Assembly (NCBI GenBank): GCA_030849065.1
Contig: JASAON010001454.1
Location: forward strand, 1-32,191
Source of the DNA: Jaenimonas drosophilae
Lineage: Eukaryota; Euglenozoa; Kinetoplastea; Trypanosomatida; Trypanosomatidae
Length of the DNA stretch: 32,191 bases
Direction: 5' to 3'
Shown here: piece after piece, positions 6,855-15,264 of the stretch
Position numbering within the stretch: position 1 is the first letter of the stretch
How the letters are laid out: the number at the start of each line of letters is the position of its first letter
The notes under the pieces: generated by a model
Seen by the model: the letters and a program-made list of their open reading frames with translations, nothing else
What the model was told of the DNA's origin: nothing
Databases searched by the model: none
Program-made: the position numbers and the translations under genes

Positions 6855-9800
6855 ATGCTTACGTATTCGGGGAGAAGGCGCGGCCAAATGTGGGGTGCCG
6901 TTGGAGTGGCGCGACGCCACTTGAGCTTTGTGTCAGCTCCTGTCTCGTCCGGAGACGCCTTCTTCACTTGCCGCCGACGGTCTGTTGGCGGGAATCGTCA
7001 TAATTCCTTGGAAGAAGTGGGCTCAACGTCTTCATTCTCAGTGGAAGCTACTGGCATCGCGCTATCATCATCCGAGCGGGTGCGTCCACCTGTCAGTCGT
7101 GGTTCTCTTCTACCGGAAGCATTCCAAGACCACTATCGTCGCCGTGGCACCGACATGAATGGCTTGGCCAAGGCTGTGGTAGCCCAGCTGCGGCGTGGCA
7201 ACACCCTTCCTAGCTCCCCTGTGTTGTTTGCACATCTCCTCTTTAGTGTCTTCCGCCACAGCTGCGACCAAGATGGACTCCACGGTGCAGGAGAGACCCA
7301 TCCCTCGATGGTCGATCCAACTCGCATTGCAAAGGCGGTTCGTACAGCCCTTATTCAGCAGAAGTCCATCACTGATGGGTCGTCCTCAAGAGACGTAGGT
7401 GACGAAGGCTGCCCCTTCTACACTTACAAGGAGGAGTTTGCGGCATGCTTCTTCAAGATGATTCTAGAACAATGCAACCCGTCTCATCAGGAAGAGTACA
7501 TGCGGTGGCTCCTCACTGACTCCGTGGGAGATGATGATGTGTCGGCCCATCTTGTGCAGCGCATGACCGCATGGCTCTACCATCGGCAGCGGGATCACAG
7601 CGGGGACGGCAAGGCCTGGGAAGCCGTAGTAACAGCACTGCTACAGGGTGCCACGCCTGCTCACACTGCCAACGTGGTGTTGGGGATGATGGTGATGGAG
7701 ACCCCGTGTATTCCAGGGAGGTTGAAGTACCGCTGGGCTGACGGCGTGAATCCCTCGTTGGCTCGTTTGTGTCTTCATCGCATTGCCTCGGTTGTGCGTG
7801 AGCGACGCAACCGTGATGCGTTCCTCTCCGATGCCGAGCTCTCAAGCTTGTTTCAATGCGCTCTGTGCCGCCACCCGGAAGGTCTCGGGTTCGCTACCCA
7901 TGCCAAGGGAGAGGAGCTGGGATATCTGAGTATATCGATCCTGAAGGCCGCTCCATGTGCTATGCTCTGCGACGTGTTCGAGTACCTCGAGAAGAGGCGG
8001 ATGGTGACGGAGAGCTGCCGTGGACGTTTCTTGGCAAACTGTGGGATGCGTTTCTCCCACAGCATCAAAATGACTGTTCAGGCAAACCCTCGAGAGAAGG
8101 AGGTGATCTTGCGTGCCTTTTCAGCTCTATGTCGCACGACACCCGATGGTATTCAGCGCGTTGAAGAAGGTCTTGTGCATGGATGTGCGGCCTTGAATGC
8201 ATTTGGCATGGCGCAGCAGGTTCGGCAGCTGTATTGGAGGTTTCCGACACTGCGTGAGACAGCCCATTCCGTCTATGCAGCGGTACAGATGCGTGACGTA
8301 AAGGGAAGCATTAGTGCGGTTGCGGCACTCCGCGCTAGCCAGCCTAAAGGATGGATTACCATCCCTCCACTCCTCTGGGAGACGCTGGCGGCAGTGTGCC
8401 GCCTGACTGGTGAATGCGGCTCCCCCGAGGACGTACCCGAGCTCTACAGCGCACTTGTTTCCATGGGCAACGCTGGTATGCTTACGTCTCAGCTCATTGA
8501 GCACATCATCGCAGGCTTGTGTGATCGAATTGTTGCCGTTGAGAGGTATTTTGGACGTGACGTGAGTCACATTCGACCCAACGAACTCATTGGCCATGTT
8601 ATTCCCATGGCGCGTGCAGTGCTATCCTTCACTGGAGATGACATGAATGCAGATACCGTCTTTGCCTTGCTGGAGACCGCGGTGACGATGGACCATGCGG
8701 CTGTGCCGCTTACATCGGCACTGGTGTGGGCCATGAAGCACACTCGGAGCCTCTCCGTTCAGGACCTCTTTCGGTTGGGTGGAAAAGGTACCAATAGCTT
8801 GCCCTTTATTCAGTTCTACGTTCTATGTTATGCCAGAGACCAAGGACGACGCGATACGCTGGAGCACCTCGCAACTGTATGGCAAACGGACAGCGATCCA
8901 ATTTGGAACCGCGTGGAACATTTGCAGTGCGCCTACAAACTCTGGGAGTGTCTGGGATGTGGCCGTCTCAACAGCGATCGCTACAACTATTGCGCGTGCT
9001 CCAACATGCGCAACTGTCTTATCCAGTGCGTGAGGTGTGGCTATGCGCAGGATGAACGACTGACCCACTGTCGCTGCTGCGGTTCTGCGATGGGCCACGA
9101 AAACCGTGCAGGTGTGGTGTTACGGAAGTCATGGAAGTGTGATAGCTGCCAGGCAAGCAATCCCGCACGGCAAATGCTGAAGTGTTTTCGCTGTGCAAAG
9201 CCTCGTGGACCAGTCTTTGTTAGTCTTCGTCCAAAGAGGAGCACTTCTTCCTGTCAGTGCCACCCTCCAAAGCCCAGCGATCCGTATAGTGATCGGGTGG
9301 GGTTTTGCCGGGATTGTGGGACGATGCGGGAGAAGCACAGCAAAGCAACAGCTTCGGTGTGGCGCTGTGCTGGCTGCCATCAATTCCGCAGTTCACTGGA
9401 GCGCACCTGCCCCACCTGTCCCCAGGTGGAGTGTCTCGTGGCGGCCCACTCCCACGCCGTTACCGAGCCCCGTGCATGTCAGACGTGTGGGGTGGCCGTT
9501 GCCAACCCATTTCACTCTCACTGCGCTGCTTGTGGTGGGGAAGTTGGGGCTGCGCAGAGAACTGCGAAGGCGAGTGCAAGGAAGGATGCCGTGTTGAAGT
9601 TCGTGACCTCCACGAACGATGACGTCGATGATAGTGACACGACTACGCAACCTAACTATGCGTTCTGCTTCTACTGTGGCATTGCGTGCCGTATATCGTC
9701 TGATACGAGTGATAACCTGCAGTCACAGCCATGTCCGACCTGCCACACGGAGCTCTCAACTCCACTGCAACTCCAACCGCGCCATTGTGCCCACTGTGGC

Positions 9801-10823
9801 AATGACGTGGATGCCACATGGGCTGGCGCCGTGTGTCACTACTGCGCCTCGTACCTTCCACCAATGAATGCTTCTCAGTGGCCGACAGTGATCAGCGCCG
9901 CCACTGCTGCTGCATTGGTGTTGATATACTCGGCAGAGAACGTTGGAGTGCTCGCTCATCAGGACTTGGATGCTAAAGAGGGCGGAGACGGACCCACTTG
10001 GCAGCGGCTCTGTGATGTACTACTGGCCCTTCGCCAGCATGGTATGTGCACTGGAGACAGTATAGCGAACGACCACGCAGATTCACTACGTGCAACACAG
10101 GTTATCATCACAGCACTTACCGGGGTTATGACGGCTGTTCTTCCCTACCTGGAGTTGGAGCCGCTTGCTCGCCGAGCCGCTGCACTCCTCCAGCAACTTC
10201 TGCAACGGAATGGGGTCACAACTACATACGTTGACGAGCGGCGCTGCAGCGAGTGTTTGGGGACCCATCCAGTGAGCCTGTGCCCACAATTGGAGGATTC
10301 CATTCACTGGGCGTGTGGCGTTTGCGGTGTGGAGAACACCAATCCCGGCCTTGGCCGCTACATTTGCGTGAACTGTCTCTCTCTGCGCGACGTGGTGGAG
10401 GCTCTGCTTCCCTCACAGTGTTGGCGCTGTACGAAGTGCCGGCTCCACAACCTGGACTTTGAGCACTACTGCGTGCGTTGTGGCCATGTCCGGCCCGTTG
10501 GGCTAAAGAGGGAGGATTGGGCAGCAGACGACACTTCCTTGATGTTACCAGAGAACACACGTGTAGAAGGCTTGACCCCCTTCTACCCCTCCAAGTGCTC
10601 CTCCTGTGGCCACGCCTACCTTGAGTTCGAGTGCCCACTCTGCCACCCGTCGGAGCAGGATGACTCGAATCAACACATGCCATCAGAAACATGCACCACA
10701 TTCGACACAACGCTGACCCTATCCGCACCGGACCCACCTCCTTACCCATGGAGCAAAGAAGGGCCATCCCGCACACATAGGAATCCCACCCCTATCCCCC
10801 AATCCGTTCCATGCCACGAGTAA
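6855..10823 (+). CDS. Large multi-zinc-ribbon/RanBP2-like finger protein, probably mitochondrial
   Basis: A 1322-residue protein with no family I can name. The N-terminus is basic with few acids (MLTYSGRRRGQMWGAVGVARRHLSF), like a mitochondrial presequence. Residues about 80-690 look alpha-helical, possibly a repeat solenoid. From residue 697 to the end there are about ten CxxC...CxxC units: near 697-732, 760-785 (WKCDSCQASN, the W-x-C-x2-C-x3-N signature of RanBP2 fingers), 836-856, 873-895, 935-966, 976-997, 1129-1143, 1151-1176 (again with C-x2-C-x3-N), 1189-1212 and 1246-1265. RanBP2-type fingers bind single-stranded RNA or proteins, so a role in mitochondrial RNA metabolism (editing, processing or ribosome assembly) is a reasonable inference, not shown. 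An in-frame TTG at 6849 precedes the ATG; I take the ATG. The tail is Ser/Pro/Thr-rich. Confidence 0.8.
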   Translation: MLTYSGRRRGQMWGAVGVARRHLSFVSAPVSSGDAFFTCRRRSVGGNRHNSLEEVGSTSSFSVEATGIALSSSERVRPPVSRGSLLPEAFQDHYRRRGTDMNGLAKAVVAQLRRGNTLPSSPVLFAHLLFSVFRHSCDQDGLHGAGETHPSMVDPTRIAKAVRTALIQQKSITDGSSSRDVGDEGCPFYTYKEEFAACFFKMILEQCNPSHQEEYMRWLLTDSVGDDDVSAHLVQRMTAWLYHRQRDHSGDGKAWEAVVTALLQGATPAHTANVVLGMMVMETPCIPGRLKYRWADGVNPSLARLCLHRIASVVRERRNRDAFLSDAELSSLFQCALCRHPEGLGFATHAKGEELGYLSISILKAAPCAMLCDVFEYLEKRRMVTESCRGRFLANCGMRFSHSIKMTVQANPREKEVILRAFSALCRTTPDGIQRVEEGLVHGCAALNAFGMAQQVRQLYWRFPTLRETAHSVYAAVQMRDVKGSISAVAALRASQPKGWITIPPLLWETLAAVCRLTGECGSPEDVPELYSALVSMGNAGMLTSQLIEHIIAGLCDRIVAVERYFGRDVSHIRPNELIGHVIPMARAVLSFTGDDMNADTVFALLETAVTMDHAAVPLTSALVWAMKHTRSLSVQDLFRLGGKGTNSLPFIQFYVLCYARDQGRRDTLEHLATVWQTDSDPIWNRVEHLQCAYKLWECLGCGRLNSDRYNYCACSNMRNCLIQCVRCGYAQDERLTHCRCCGSAMGHENRAGVVLRKSWKCDSCQASNPARQMLKCFRCAKPRGPVFVSLRPKRSTSSCQCHPPKPSDPYSDRVGFCRDCGTMREKHSKATASVWRCAGCHQFRSSLERTCPTCPQVECLVAAHSHAVTEPRACQTCGVAVANPFHSHCAACGGEVGAAQRTAKASARKDAVLKFVTSTNDDVDDSDTTTQPNYAFCFYCGIACRISSDTSDNLQSQPCPTCHTELSTPLQLQPRHCAHCGNDVDATWAGAVCHYCASYLPPMNASQWPTVISAATAAALVLIYSAENVGVLAHQDLDAKEGGDGPTWQRLCDVLLALRQHGMCTGDSIANDHADSLRATQVIITALTGVMTAVLPYLELEPLARRAAALLQQLLQRNGVTTTYVDERRCSECLGTHPVSLCPQLEDSIHWACGVCGVENTNPGLGRYICVNCLSLRDVVEALLPSQCWRCTKCRLHNLDFEHYCVRCGHVRPVGLKREDWAADDTSLMLPENTRVEGLTPFYPSKCSSCGHAYLEFECPLCHPSEQDDSNQHMPSETCTTFDTTLTLSAPDPPPYPWSKEGPSRTHRNPTPIPQSVPCHE

Positions 10824-10960
10824 CCGGTCATGTTCGCGGATACTAGGCCACCGCTCGCCCAGGTTGCTGGCGGTGAACTGTAGTGAACAAAGCAGTGACA
10901 ACAGCTGACGTTATCTTGGAAAAAATGAAGTACAGTGGATTGCCACTTACCTTTGAGCAT

Positions 10961-10991
10961 TCAATCTCGTCCTATTTTTATTCTTTGATAG
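10961..10991 (+). promoter_or_regulatory. Predicted trans-splice acceptor of the small acidic gene
   Basis: A T/C-rich run (10962-10987) is followed by AG at 10990-10991, about 86 nt before the ATG at 11078. Confidence 0.55.
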
Positions 10992-11077
10992 TGTAGCGAG
11001 AACGGTGGATTCTATATAGGCTGCGACGCCACACACAAAGTCAACCGACTGAGACAAGGCGGTGCAGAATTCTCCCC

Positions 11078-11578
11078 ATGAGTGAATCTGCCTACAAGAT
11101 TGCGAATCTCCTTCGTGATAAGGATGATGGGGCTTCACTGCGTACGTTGATGAACGACGTGGCTCGCTTTCTGGAAGAGGCTCCTCAGGCTCCTGTCGTG
11201 CCACTAGAGGGAGCAAATGGTGAAGACGAAGTGGAGGTGGAGCTCAACCTTGTGGCTGGTGTGTTCGAGCCAATCGAATCAAGTGCTGAGGGACGGCGCT
11301 CCGATGGAGTTCTTCTTCCGACGGCAGAAAATCATTCGCAGCTCCAGCGAGAGCAGGCCGTGCAGGCGCAGCGGCTATTGGATCTGATGAGTGCCTTGTC
11401 TCCATCAGGATCCTCCGGTCCCACACGAAATCCGGTTGAGGAGCTACACCAAGCTCCAGGGATGAATGAGAACAGCGATGATGAGGAAGTCGTTGTCATG
11501 GATGGAACGGAGCTTGGTGAGGAGACTTCCAGTGACGATGAGCCCCCGGCAGTTCGAAGAGTGGTGGAGCTCAACTAA
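11078..11578 (+). CDS. Small acidic protein, unrecognised
   Basis: A 166-residue soluble protein without membrane segments or signal. The first 35 residues are predicted helical (SAYKIANLLRDKDDG, then LRTLMNDVARFLEEA). An acidic stretch follows (EDEVEVELNL), then another likely helix near residues 88-107 (SQLQREQAVQAQRLLDLMSA), and a strongly acidic, Ser-rich tail (NSDDEEVVVMDG and TSSDDEPP) with several casein-kinase-2-like sites. I recognise no family. The frame sits between two confident genes, begins with an ATG after a good splice acceptor and has coding-like composition, so it is probably a real gene. An adaptor or chaperone-type role would fit the low complexity but is speculation. Confidence 0.7.
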   Translation: MSESAYKIANLLRDKDDGASLRTLMNDVARFLEEAPQAPVVPLEGANGEDEVEVELNLVAGVFEPIESSAEGRRSDGVLLPTAENHSQLQREQAVQAQRLLDLMSALSPSGSSGPTRNPVEELHQAPGMNENSDDEEVVVMDGTELGEETSSDDEPPAVRRVVELN

Positions 11579-11701
11579 ACAACATGGGAACCCAGTGCGT
11601 GGGGGCCTGCTGCTAAGCGAGTAAGTGAAGGAGACTGTTACGCCGTTTGATGATGAGTACCTTTGTCATGTGATGTAGGTTCAGCTGCTGGAATCGGTTG
11701 C
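11579..11701. other. Intergenic: 3' UTR of the acidic gene
   Basis: Non-coding spacer; the gap from stop to the ISCU start is 318 bases in total. Nothing else was recognised. Confidence 0.5.
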
Positions 11702-11737
11702 CTCTTGTCCTGTTTCTATGCTTCACTGTGGCCCAAG
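11702..11737 (+). promoter_or_regulatory. Predicted trans-splice acceptor of ISCU
   Basis: A pyrimidine-rich run (about 11702-11725) is followed by AG at 11736-11737. An AG at 11869-11870, only about 27 nt before the ATG, is an alternative with a weaker tract. Confidence 0.4.
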
Positions 11738-11896
11738 GAAGGATCTAGCCCCAAGGCACTTCACCACTACTCCAAAACAACAATCTCTGAACACACACTA
11801 TAACACATATAACACAACCACTACTGTAGCATCATTGTAAGGTATTCAGGTCGTCAACACCTGTCCACAGACTTCCCTCAACTACTCGTTTCCACA

Positions 11897-12400
11897 ATGC
11901 GTGCCTTTTCTCGACACGCAACGGCCATGGTCGGAACGCTTCTGCCCACCGCTTCCCTCTCTCTTCGTCGCAGCCTCTACAGTCCCTTGGTGGAGGATCA
12001 CTACAACAACCCAAGAAATGTGGGAAAGATGGACAAGGGTGATCCAAACGTCGGCACCGGACTCCGTGGAGCTCCAGAGTGTGGAGACATGACCCAGATG
12101 CAGGTGAAGGTGAACCCTGATACGATGGTGATTGAGGACGTCAAATTTAAGGCCTTCGGCTGTGGCAGCGCCATTGCCGCTTCGAGCTACGCTTCACAAG
12201 CCATCCGTGGGAAGACTGTGGCGGATGCTCTCAAACTCACCAATAAGCAGATTGCACAGGAACTCTCATTGCCTCCTGTGAAGCTGCATTGCTCCATGCT
12301 CGCGGAGGAAACCATCCACGCCGCCGTGGAGAACTACCTCTCCAAGAACCCAACCTTGAAGAGCAAAGTCTCAAAGGAGCGGTCCGAAGGGGGGCACTGA
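11897..12400 (+). CDS. ISCU: Mitochondrial iron-sulfur cluster scaffold protein ISCU
   Basis: A 167-residue IscU/ISCU homologue, the scaffold on which the Nfs1-Isd11 desulfurase and frataxin assemble [2Fe-2S] clusters in the mitochondrial matrix. The first ~30 residues form an Arg/Ser-rich presequence (MRAFSRHATAMVGT, then LSLRRSLYSP). The three cluster-ligand cysteines are present: Cys62 in GAPECGD, with Asp64; Cys89 in FGCGSAIA; and Cys132 in LPPVKLHCSMLAEE. The LPPVK motif recognised by the mitochondrial Hsp70 chaperone is intact. The residue before the first cysteine is Glu, where human, yeast and bacterial proteins have Ala. Length without presequence is normal. The short basic/acidic tail is unremarkable. 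Confidence 0.96.
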   Translation: MRAFSRHATAMVGTLLPTASLSLRRSLYSPLVEDHYNNPRNVGKMDKGDPNVGTGLRGAPECGDMTQMQVKVNPDTMVIEDVKFKAFGCGSAIAASSYASQAIRGKTVADALKLTNKQIAQELSLPPVKLHCSMLAEETIHAAVENYLSKNPTLKSKVSKERSEGGH

Positions 12401-13177
12401 TGACAACCGGTGAGGCGTACGAAGAGGGGGCAACAACCGGGGGGTTCCAGTGCCCTATGGCCTTCCTTTCAAGGGGCTCCTTCACGGTCCTGTCGTCATG
12501 TGCTCGTTGCATAACCCTCACACACCTCCACACCAGCACAGGGATAGTACCCCCCCCTTCTTTCCCTTTTCTTTTCCTTTCGTTTATCCTCTCGGGTTAT
12601 GACGGCTGGAACAGCGATGGATTTGTTGCACTGAGTGGGTGGTGATGAGAATCTGCTTGATTCGTCACAACAACAACCACAAAGCAAGATCTCTCTTTTT
12701 TTTTCTTCCCCCCATGGTAACAGTGGCGCCATCTCTCGTGGCTGGAGAGATGGAGGGCATATGGCGTTGACTCCCACCATAAGAAGCGACTTGTGATGGC
12801 TTGGTCTGAGATAGGTTGACAGTTGTGTATGTCGATGCGCCTATCAACTTTCCACTCTAAACATTGGATTGACTCACACTGCCATACCGGAGGTATTGGC
12901 AGTCCACCACCACACCACGAGTGCAAACTCATGTGCAGCAAGCACCAGTGTCGTCTTGTTGCATCTTCCCTCACCATACCAATTTCACTGCCATTTTACA
13001 CAGTGCCGTGCGTATAAACTCATATTTGCCAATCTTGATCCCAACACCCAAGCAAGATAGGTATTCCTGCCTTCTCTCCTTTTCTCATCGCTGGCATGAC
13101 TGCGATAACTTCTTGTGTGTGCTTCGACTCGCTGCTTGACCCCCGCATCTCATTGAATTCGCCGTGCGCTATCTGCG
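12401..13177. other. Long intergenic spacer with strong pyrimidine tracts but no clear gene
   Basis: The gap between ISCU and the cyclophilin is 855 bases. It holds a roughly 45-nt nearly pure C/T tract (12549-12593) with a following AG at 12615-12616, and a second T9/C6 tract (12696-12713). Only short frames of about 60-70 codons follow (for example around 12829-13060), with His/Cys/Ser-rich products typical of translated UTR. A perfect 9-bp hairpin is at 12729-12753. A non-coding spliced RNA or alternative acceptors are possible. Confidence 0.5.
12729..12753. other. Perfect 9-bp stem-loop in the ISCU-PPIL3 spacer
   Basis: CCATCTCTC (12729-12737) pairs with GAGAGATGG (12745-12753) around a 7-nt loop. 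About one such hairpin would be expected by chance in a window of this size. Confidence 0.3.
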
Positions 13178-13214
13178 TTCCTTCTGTTATTTGGCGCTCT
13201 TTGTTGTTGTTTAG
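13178..13214 (+). promoter_or_regulatory. Predicted trans-splice acceptor of the cyclophilin gene
   Basis: A T-rich tract (13178-13212, ending in TTGTTGTTGTTTAG) has its AG at 13213-13214, leaving about 41 nt to the ATG at 13256. Confidence 0.6.
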
Positions 13215-13255
13215 GCAGGTGTACACACACTAGGGAAATACAGGCTGCCACCTGC

Positions 13256-13861
13256 ATGGCGGTCGTACTTCACACAACACATGGAGATCTACCCGTGTTG
13301 CTCCATGTGAAGCAGTGTCCACGTGCGTGCTTCAACTTTCTTGGCCTATGTGCATCAAGCTACTACGACGGCTGCGCCTTTTTTCGACACATGGAAGGAG
13401 TGCTCCTCCAGACTGGGGATCCAACTGGCACAGGAAAGGGTGGAAGCTCCATCTACTCTCGCATTGATCTAACGAACGATAGTGAAGATGAAATTCGTCA
13501 GCGATGCCCCGCCGGAATTGCAGGTCCAAGTCGGTACTTTGATGATGAAGGTTTTGGGGTGACGACCCATCACCAGCGTGGTGTGCTCTCCATGGCCCAC
13601 AAAGGCTCCAAGGCAAACACGAATGCATCACAGTTCTTCATCTTGTGTAGCCCACAGCCAAGCTTTGATGGCCAATACACAGCCTTTGGTGAGGTTGTGC
13701 TAAGTGGTGAGGGCCTGGAGTGCTCCGGGGAGGACACACTGCAGGCATTGGAGGCGGCGTGCTTACCCGTGAACGAAAAGGGTCTTGTTCAGTATGATGA
13801 GAAGAAAGTGGCGCGGATTACGGGTGCGACGATTGTGGCAAACCCATTCTCCAAGTCATAA
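13256..13861 (+). CDS. PPIL3: Cyclophilin-type peptidyl-prolyl isomerase, PPIL3-like
   Basis: A 201-residue single-domain cyclophilin that closely follows human PPIL3: VLHTTHGDLPV at the N-terminus, NFLGLCASSYYDGCAFFR, QTGDPTGTGKGGSSIY, VLSMAHKGSKANTNASQFFI, and the ending VNEKG...ITGATIVANPF. The catalytic arginine (Arg44) and the QxGD and NxSQFFI elements are present. The usual phenylalanine of the active-site GF element is a valine (MEGVLLQTGD), so activity may be altered. It is about 40 residues longer than human PPIL3 (161), from insertions before RGVLSMA and near EVVLSGEGLECSGED. PPIL3 is a spliceosome-associated cyclophilin; a nuclear splicing role is inferred by family. No targeting signal is visible. 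Confidence 0.9.
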   Translation: MAVVLHTTHGDLPVLLHVKQCPRACFNFLGLCASSYYDGCAFFRHMEGVLLQTGDPTGTGKGGSSIYSRIDLTNDSEDEIRQRCPAGIAGPSRYFDDEGFGVTTHHQRGVLSMAHKGSKANTNASQFFILCSPQPSFDGQYTAFGEVVLSGEGLECSGEDTLQALEAACLPVNEKGLVQYDEKKVARITGATIVANPFSKS

Positions 13862-13963
13862 CCTCTGCTTGGGGTTCACACATGCACACACGCAATCACT
13901 GCTGCTCCACGAATGAACTGACCACAGCACACCCAAAGAATGGGCGTTGCCCTCAAGCACCCA

Positions 13964-13990
13964 TCGTGCTCTTCACTCAACACTTCTCAG
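13964..13990 (+). promoter_or_regulatory. Predicted trans-splice acceptor of the tRNA methyltransferase gene
   Basis: A C/T-rich stretch (CTCTTCACTCAACACTTCTC, 13969-13988) is followed by AG at 13989-13990. It lies inside the longest open frame (ATG at 13882) and upstream of the in-frame ATG at 14053, which is why the later ATG is preferred. Confidence 0.5.
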
Positions 13991-14052
13991 ACAAGTCGAG
14001 TAGCTCCGACATAGGGACGACACAGGGGAAGGTTGGCAAGTGCTCGCCATAT

Positions 14053-15012
14053 ATGAGCACCAGCCCCAATCTTCGCAAACGGGCTCGATCACCACCATTC
14101 CCACCCATCGTACGTGACTACCGCCCCTACTCGAGCGGACTTTTGAATCGGCTGCTCCACCACCGACATGACGCAAGCCACAAGACACACTGGGACCTCT
14201 ACTACCGCAACAACACCACAAATGGGTATAAGGATCGACACTACATTCTTCGAGAGTTCCATGAGCTGCGTGAGGCGATTGAGATGTGTGAGGGCGCTCA
14301 CTCGGCTGCCTCTGCCATCAACGGTTCTCCATCATCACCTGGGCCATGCATCTCATGGCTAGAAGCGGGATGTGGTGTGGGCAACGCCTTTCTTCCCATT
14401 TATGAACAGTATGGACATCTTCCGCAGTGGAAATCAATGCTTGGTTTCGATATCTCCTCCGTTGCCGTTCAGCTCCTAGAAGAGAAGCGAAACCAACTTC
14501 CCCCGGTGGTGAGGTCAAAGCTACAGCTGTGTGTGCTGGATCCTTCCAAGGAGGATGTGGCCAGCTGCCCGCTCTTTGGCCCACGGGAGGGAAGCGTGGG
14601 TCCTCAAAGGGTGAACTTTATCTCGATGATCTTTGTGCTTTGCAGCATCCCTGTAGAACACCATGCCCGGGTTGTGGCTCACCTTGCGTCAATCATGCAG
14701 CCAGGTGGTGTATTCTATTTTCGCGACTACGGCGTCGATGACCACGCAGCAAACCGCTTTGCGCGTCGAGACGCGGCCTCAACCCGCCCACTTCCATCCC
14801 AGCCACTCGATCAAACCTTCGTTCGCACCAACGGTACTCTCTCACACTTCTTCTCGGTGGACGAGGTACGAAACCTCTTCACGTCAGCTGGCTTTTCAGT
14901 GGTGGAGCTCATTGCCGTGGAGCGCGAGGTGCACAATGCCAAGCAGCAGATATCCCTCTCCCGGGTCTTCATCCAAGGGCGGTTTCGACTGTCCTCGGCG
15001 ACAGCGTCATGA
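14053..15012 (+). CDS. METTL2/6/8 (Trm140)-type tRNA 3-methylcytidine methyltransferase
   Basis: A SAM-dependent methyltransferase of the family that makes m3C at position 32 of certain tRNAs. Family blocks are in order: the N-terminal WDLYYRNN and YKDRHYILREF; SAM motif I LEAGCGVGNAFLP (about residues 103-115); GFDIS; a motif around FVLCSIPVEHHARVV; MQPGGVFYFRDYG; and the C-terminal QTFVRTNGTLSHFFSVDE, then NAKQQISLSRVFIQGRF. The product of 319 residues from this ATG is close to METTL6-type length. The open frame extends up to an ATG at 13882, but that is only 20 bases after the previous stop and upstream of the predicted splice acceptor at 13989-13990. The extra 57 residues are therefore probably not translated. 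In METTL6 the substrate is tRNA-Ser; which tRNA is used here is unknown. Confidence 0.88.
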   Translation: MSTSPNLRKRARSPPFPPIVRDYRPYSSGLLNRLLHHRHDASHKTHWDLYYRNNTTNGYKDRHYILREFHELREAIEMCEGAHSAASAINGSPSSPGPCISWLEAGCGVGNAFLPIYEQYGHLPQWKSMLGFDISSVAVQLLEEKRNQLPPVVRSKLQLCVLDPSKEDVASCPLFGPREGSVGPQRVNFISMIFVLCSIPVEHHARVVAHLASIMQPGGVFYFRDYGVDDHAANRFARRDAASTRPLPSQPLDQTFVRTNGTLSHFFSVDEVRNLFTSAGFSVVELIAVEREVHNAKQQISLSRVFIQGRFRLSSATAS

Positions 15013-15130
15013 TGATCCTACGTCTACGCCCTTGAACGCTGTCACGTAACTCGGTTAAGAAACTGCATCTTTGTTTCTCGTTTCACTGTGCATCTACAAT
15101 AGTATTCTTCTGGTAATGCAAAATGCCATG

Positions 15131-15170
15131 CTTATTTATTCCTTCTGGAACTCTTCTACTTGTTTCATAG
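15131..15170 (+). promoter_or_regulatory. Predicted trans-splice acceptor of the 185-residue protein gene
   Basis: A T/C-rich run ends in TTTCATAG with AG at 15169-15170, about 94 nt before the ATG at 15265. Confidence 0.5.
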
Positions 15171-15264
15171 ATTCGTCTCCATACTCTCTGCAGTGGCCGT
15201 CTGCCGTCGCCTTGGTGACCTCGCGATATTATCTTGGTGGAATTCTTCACTGAATTGACAAATC

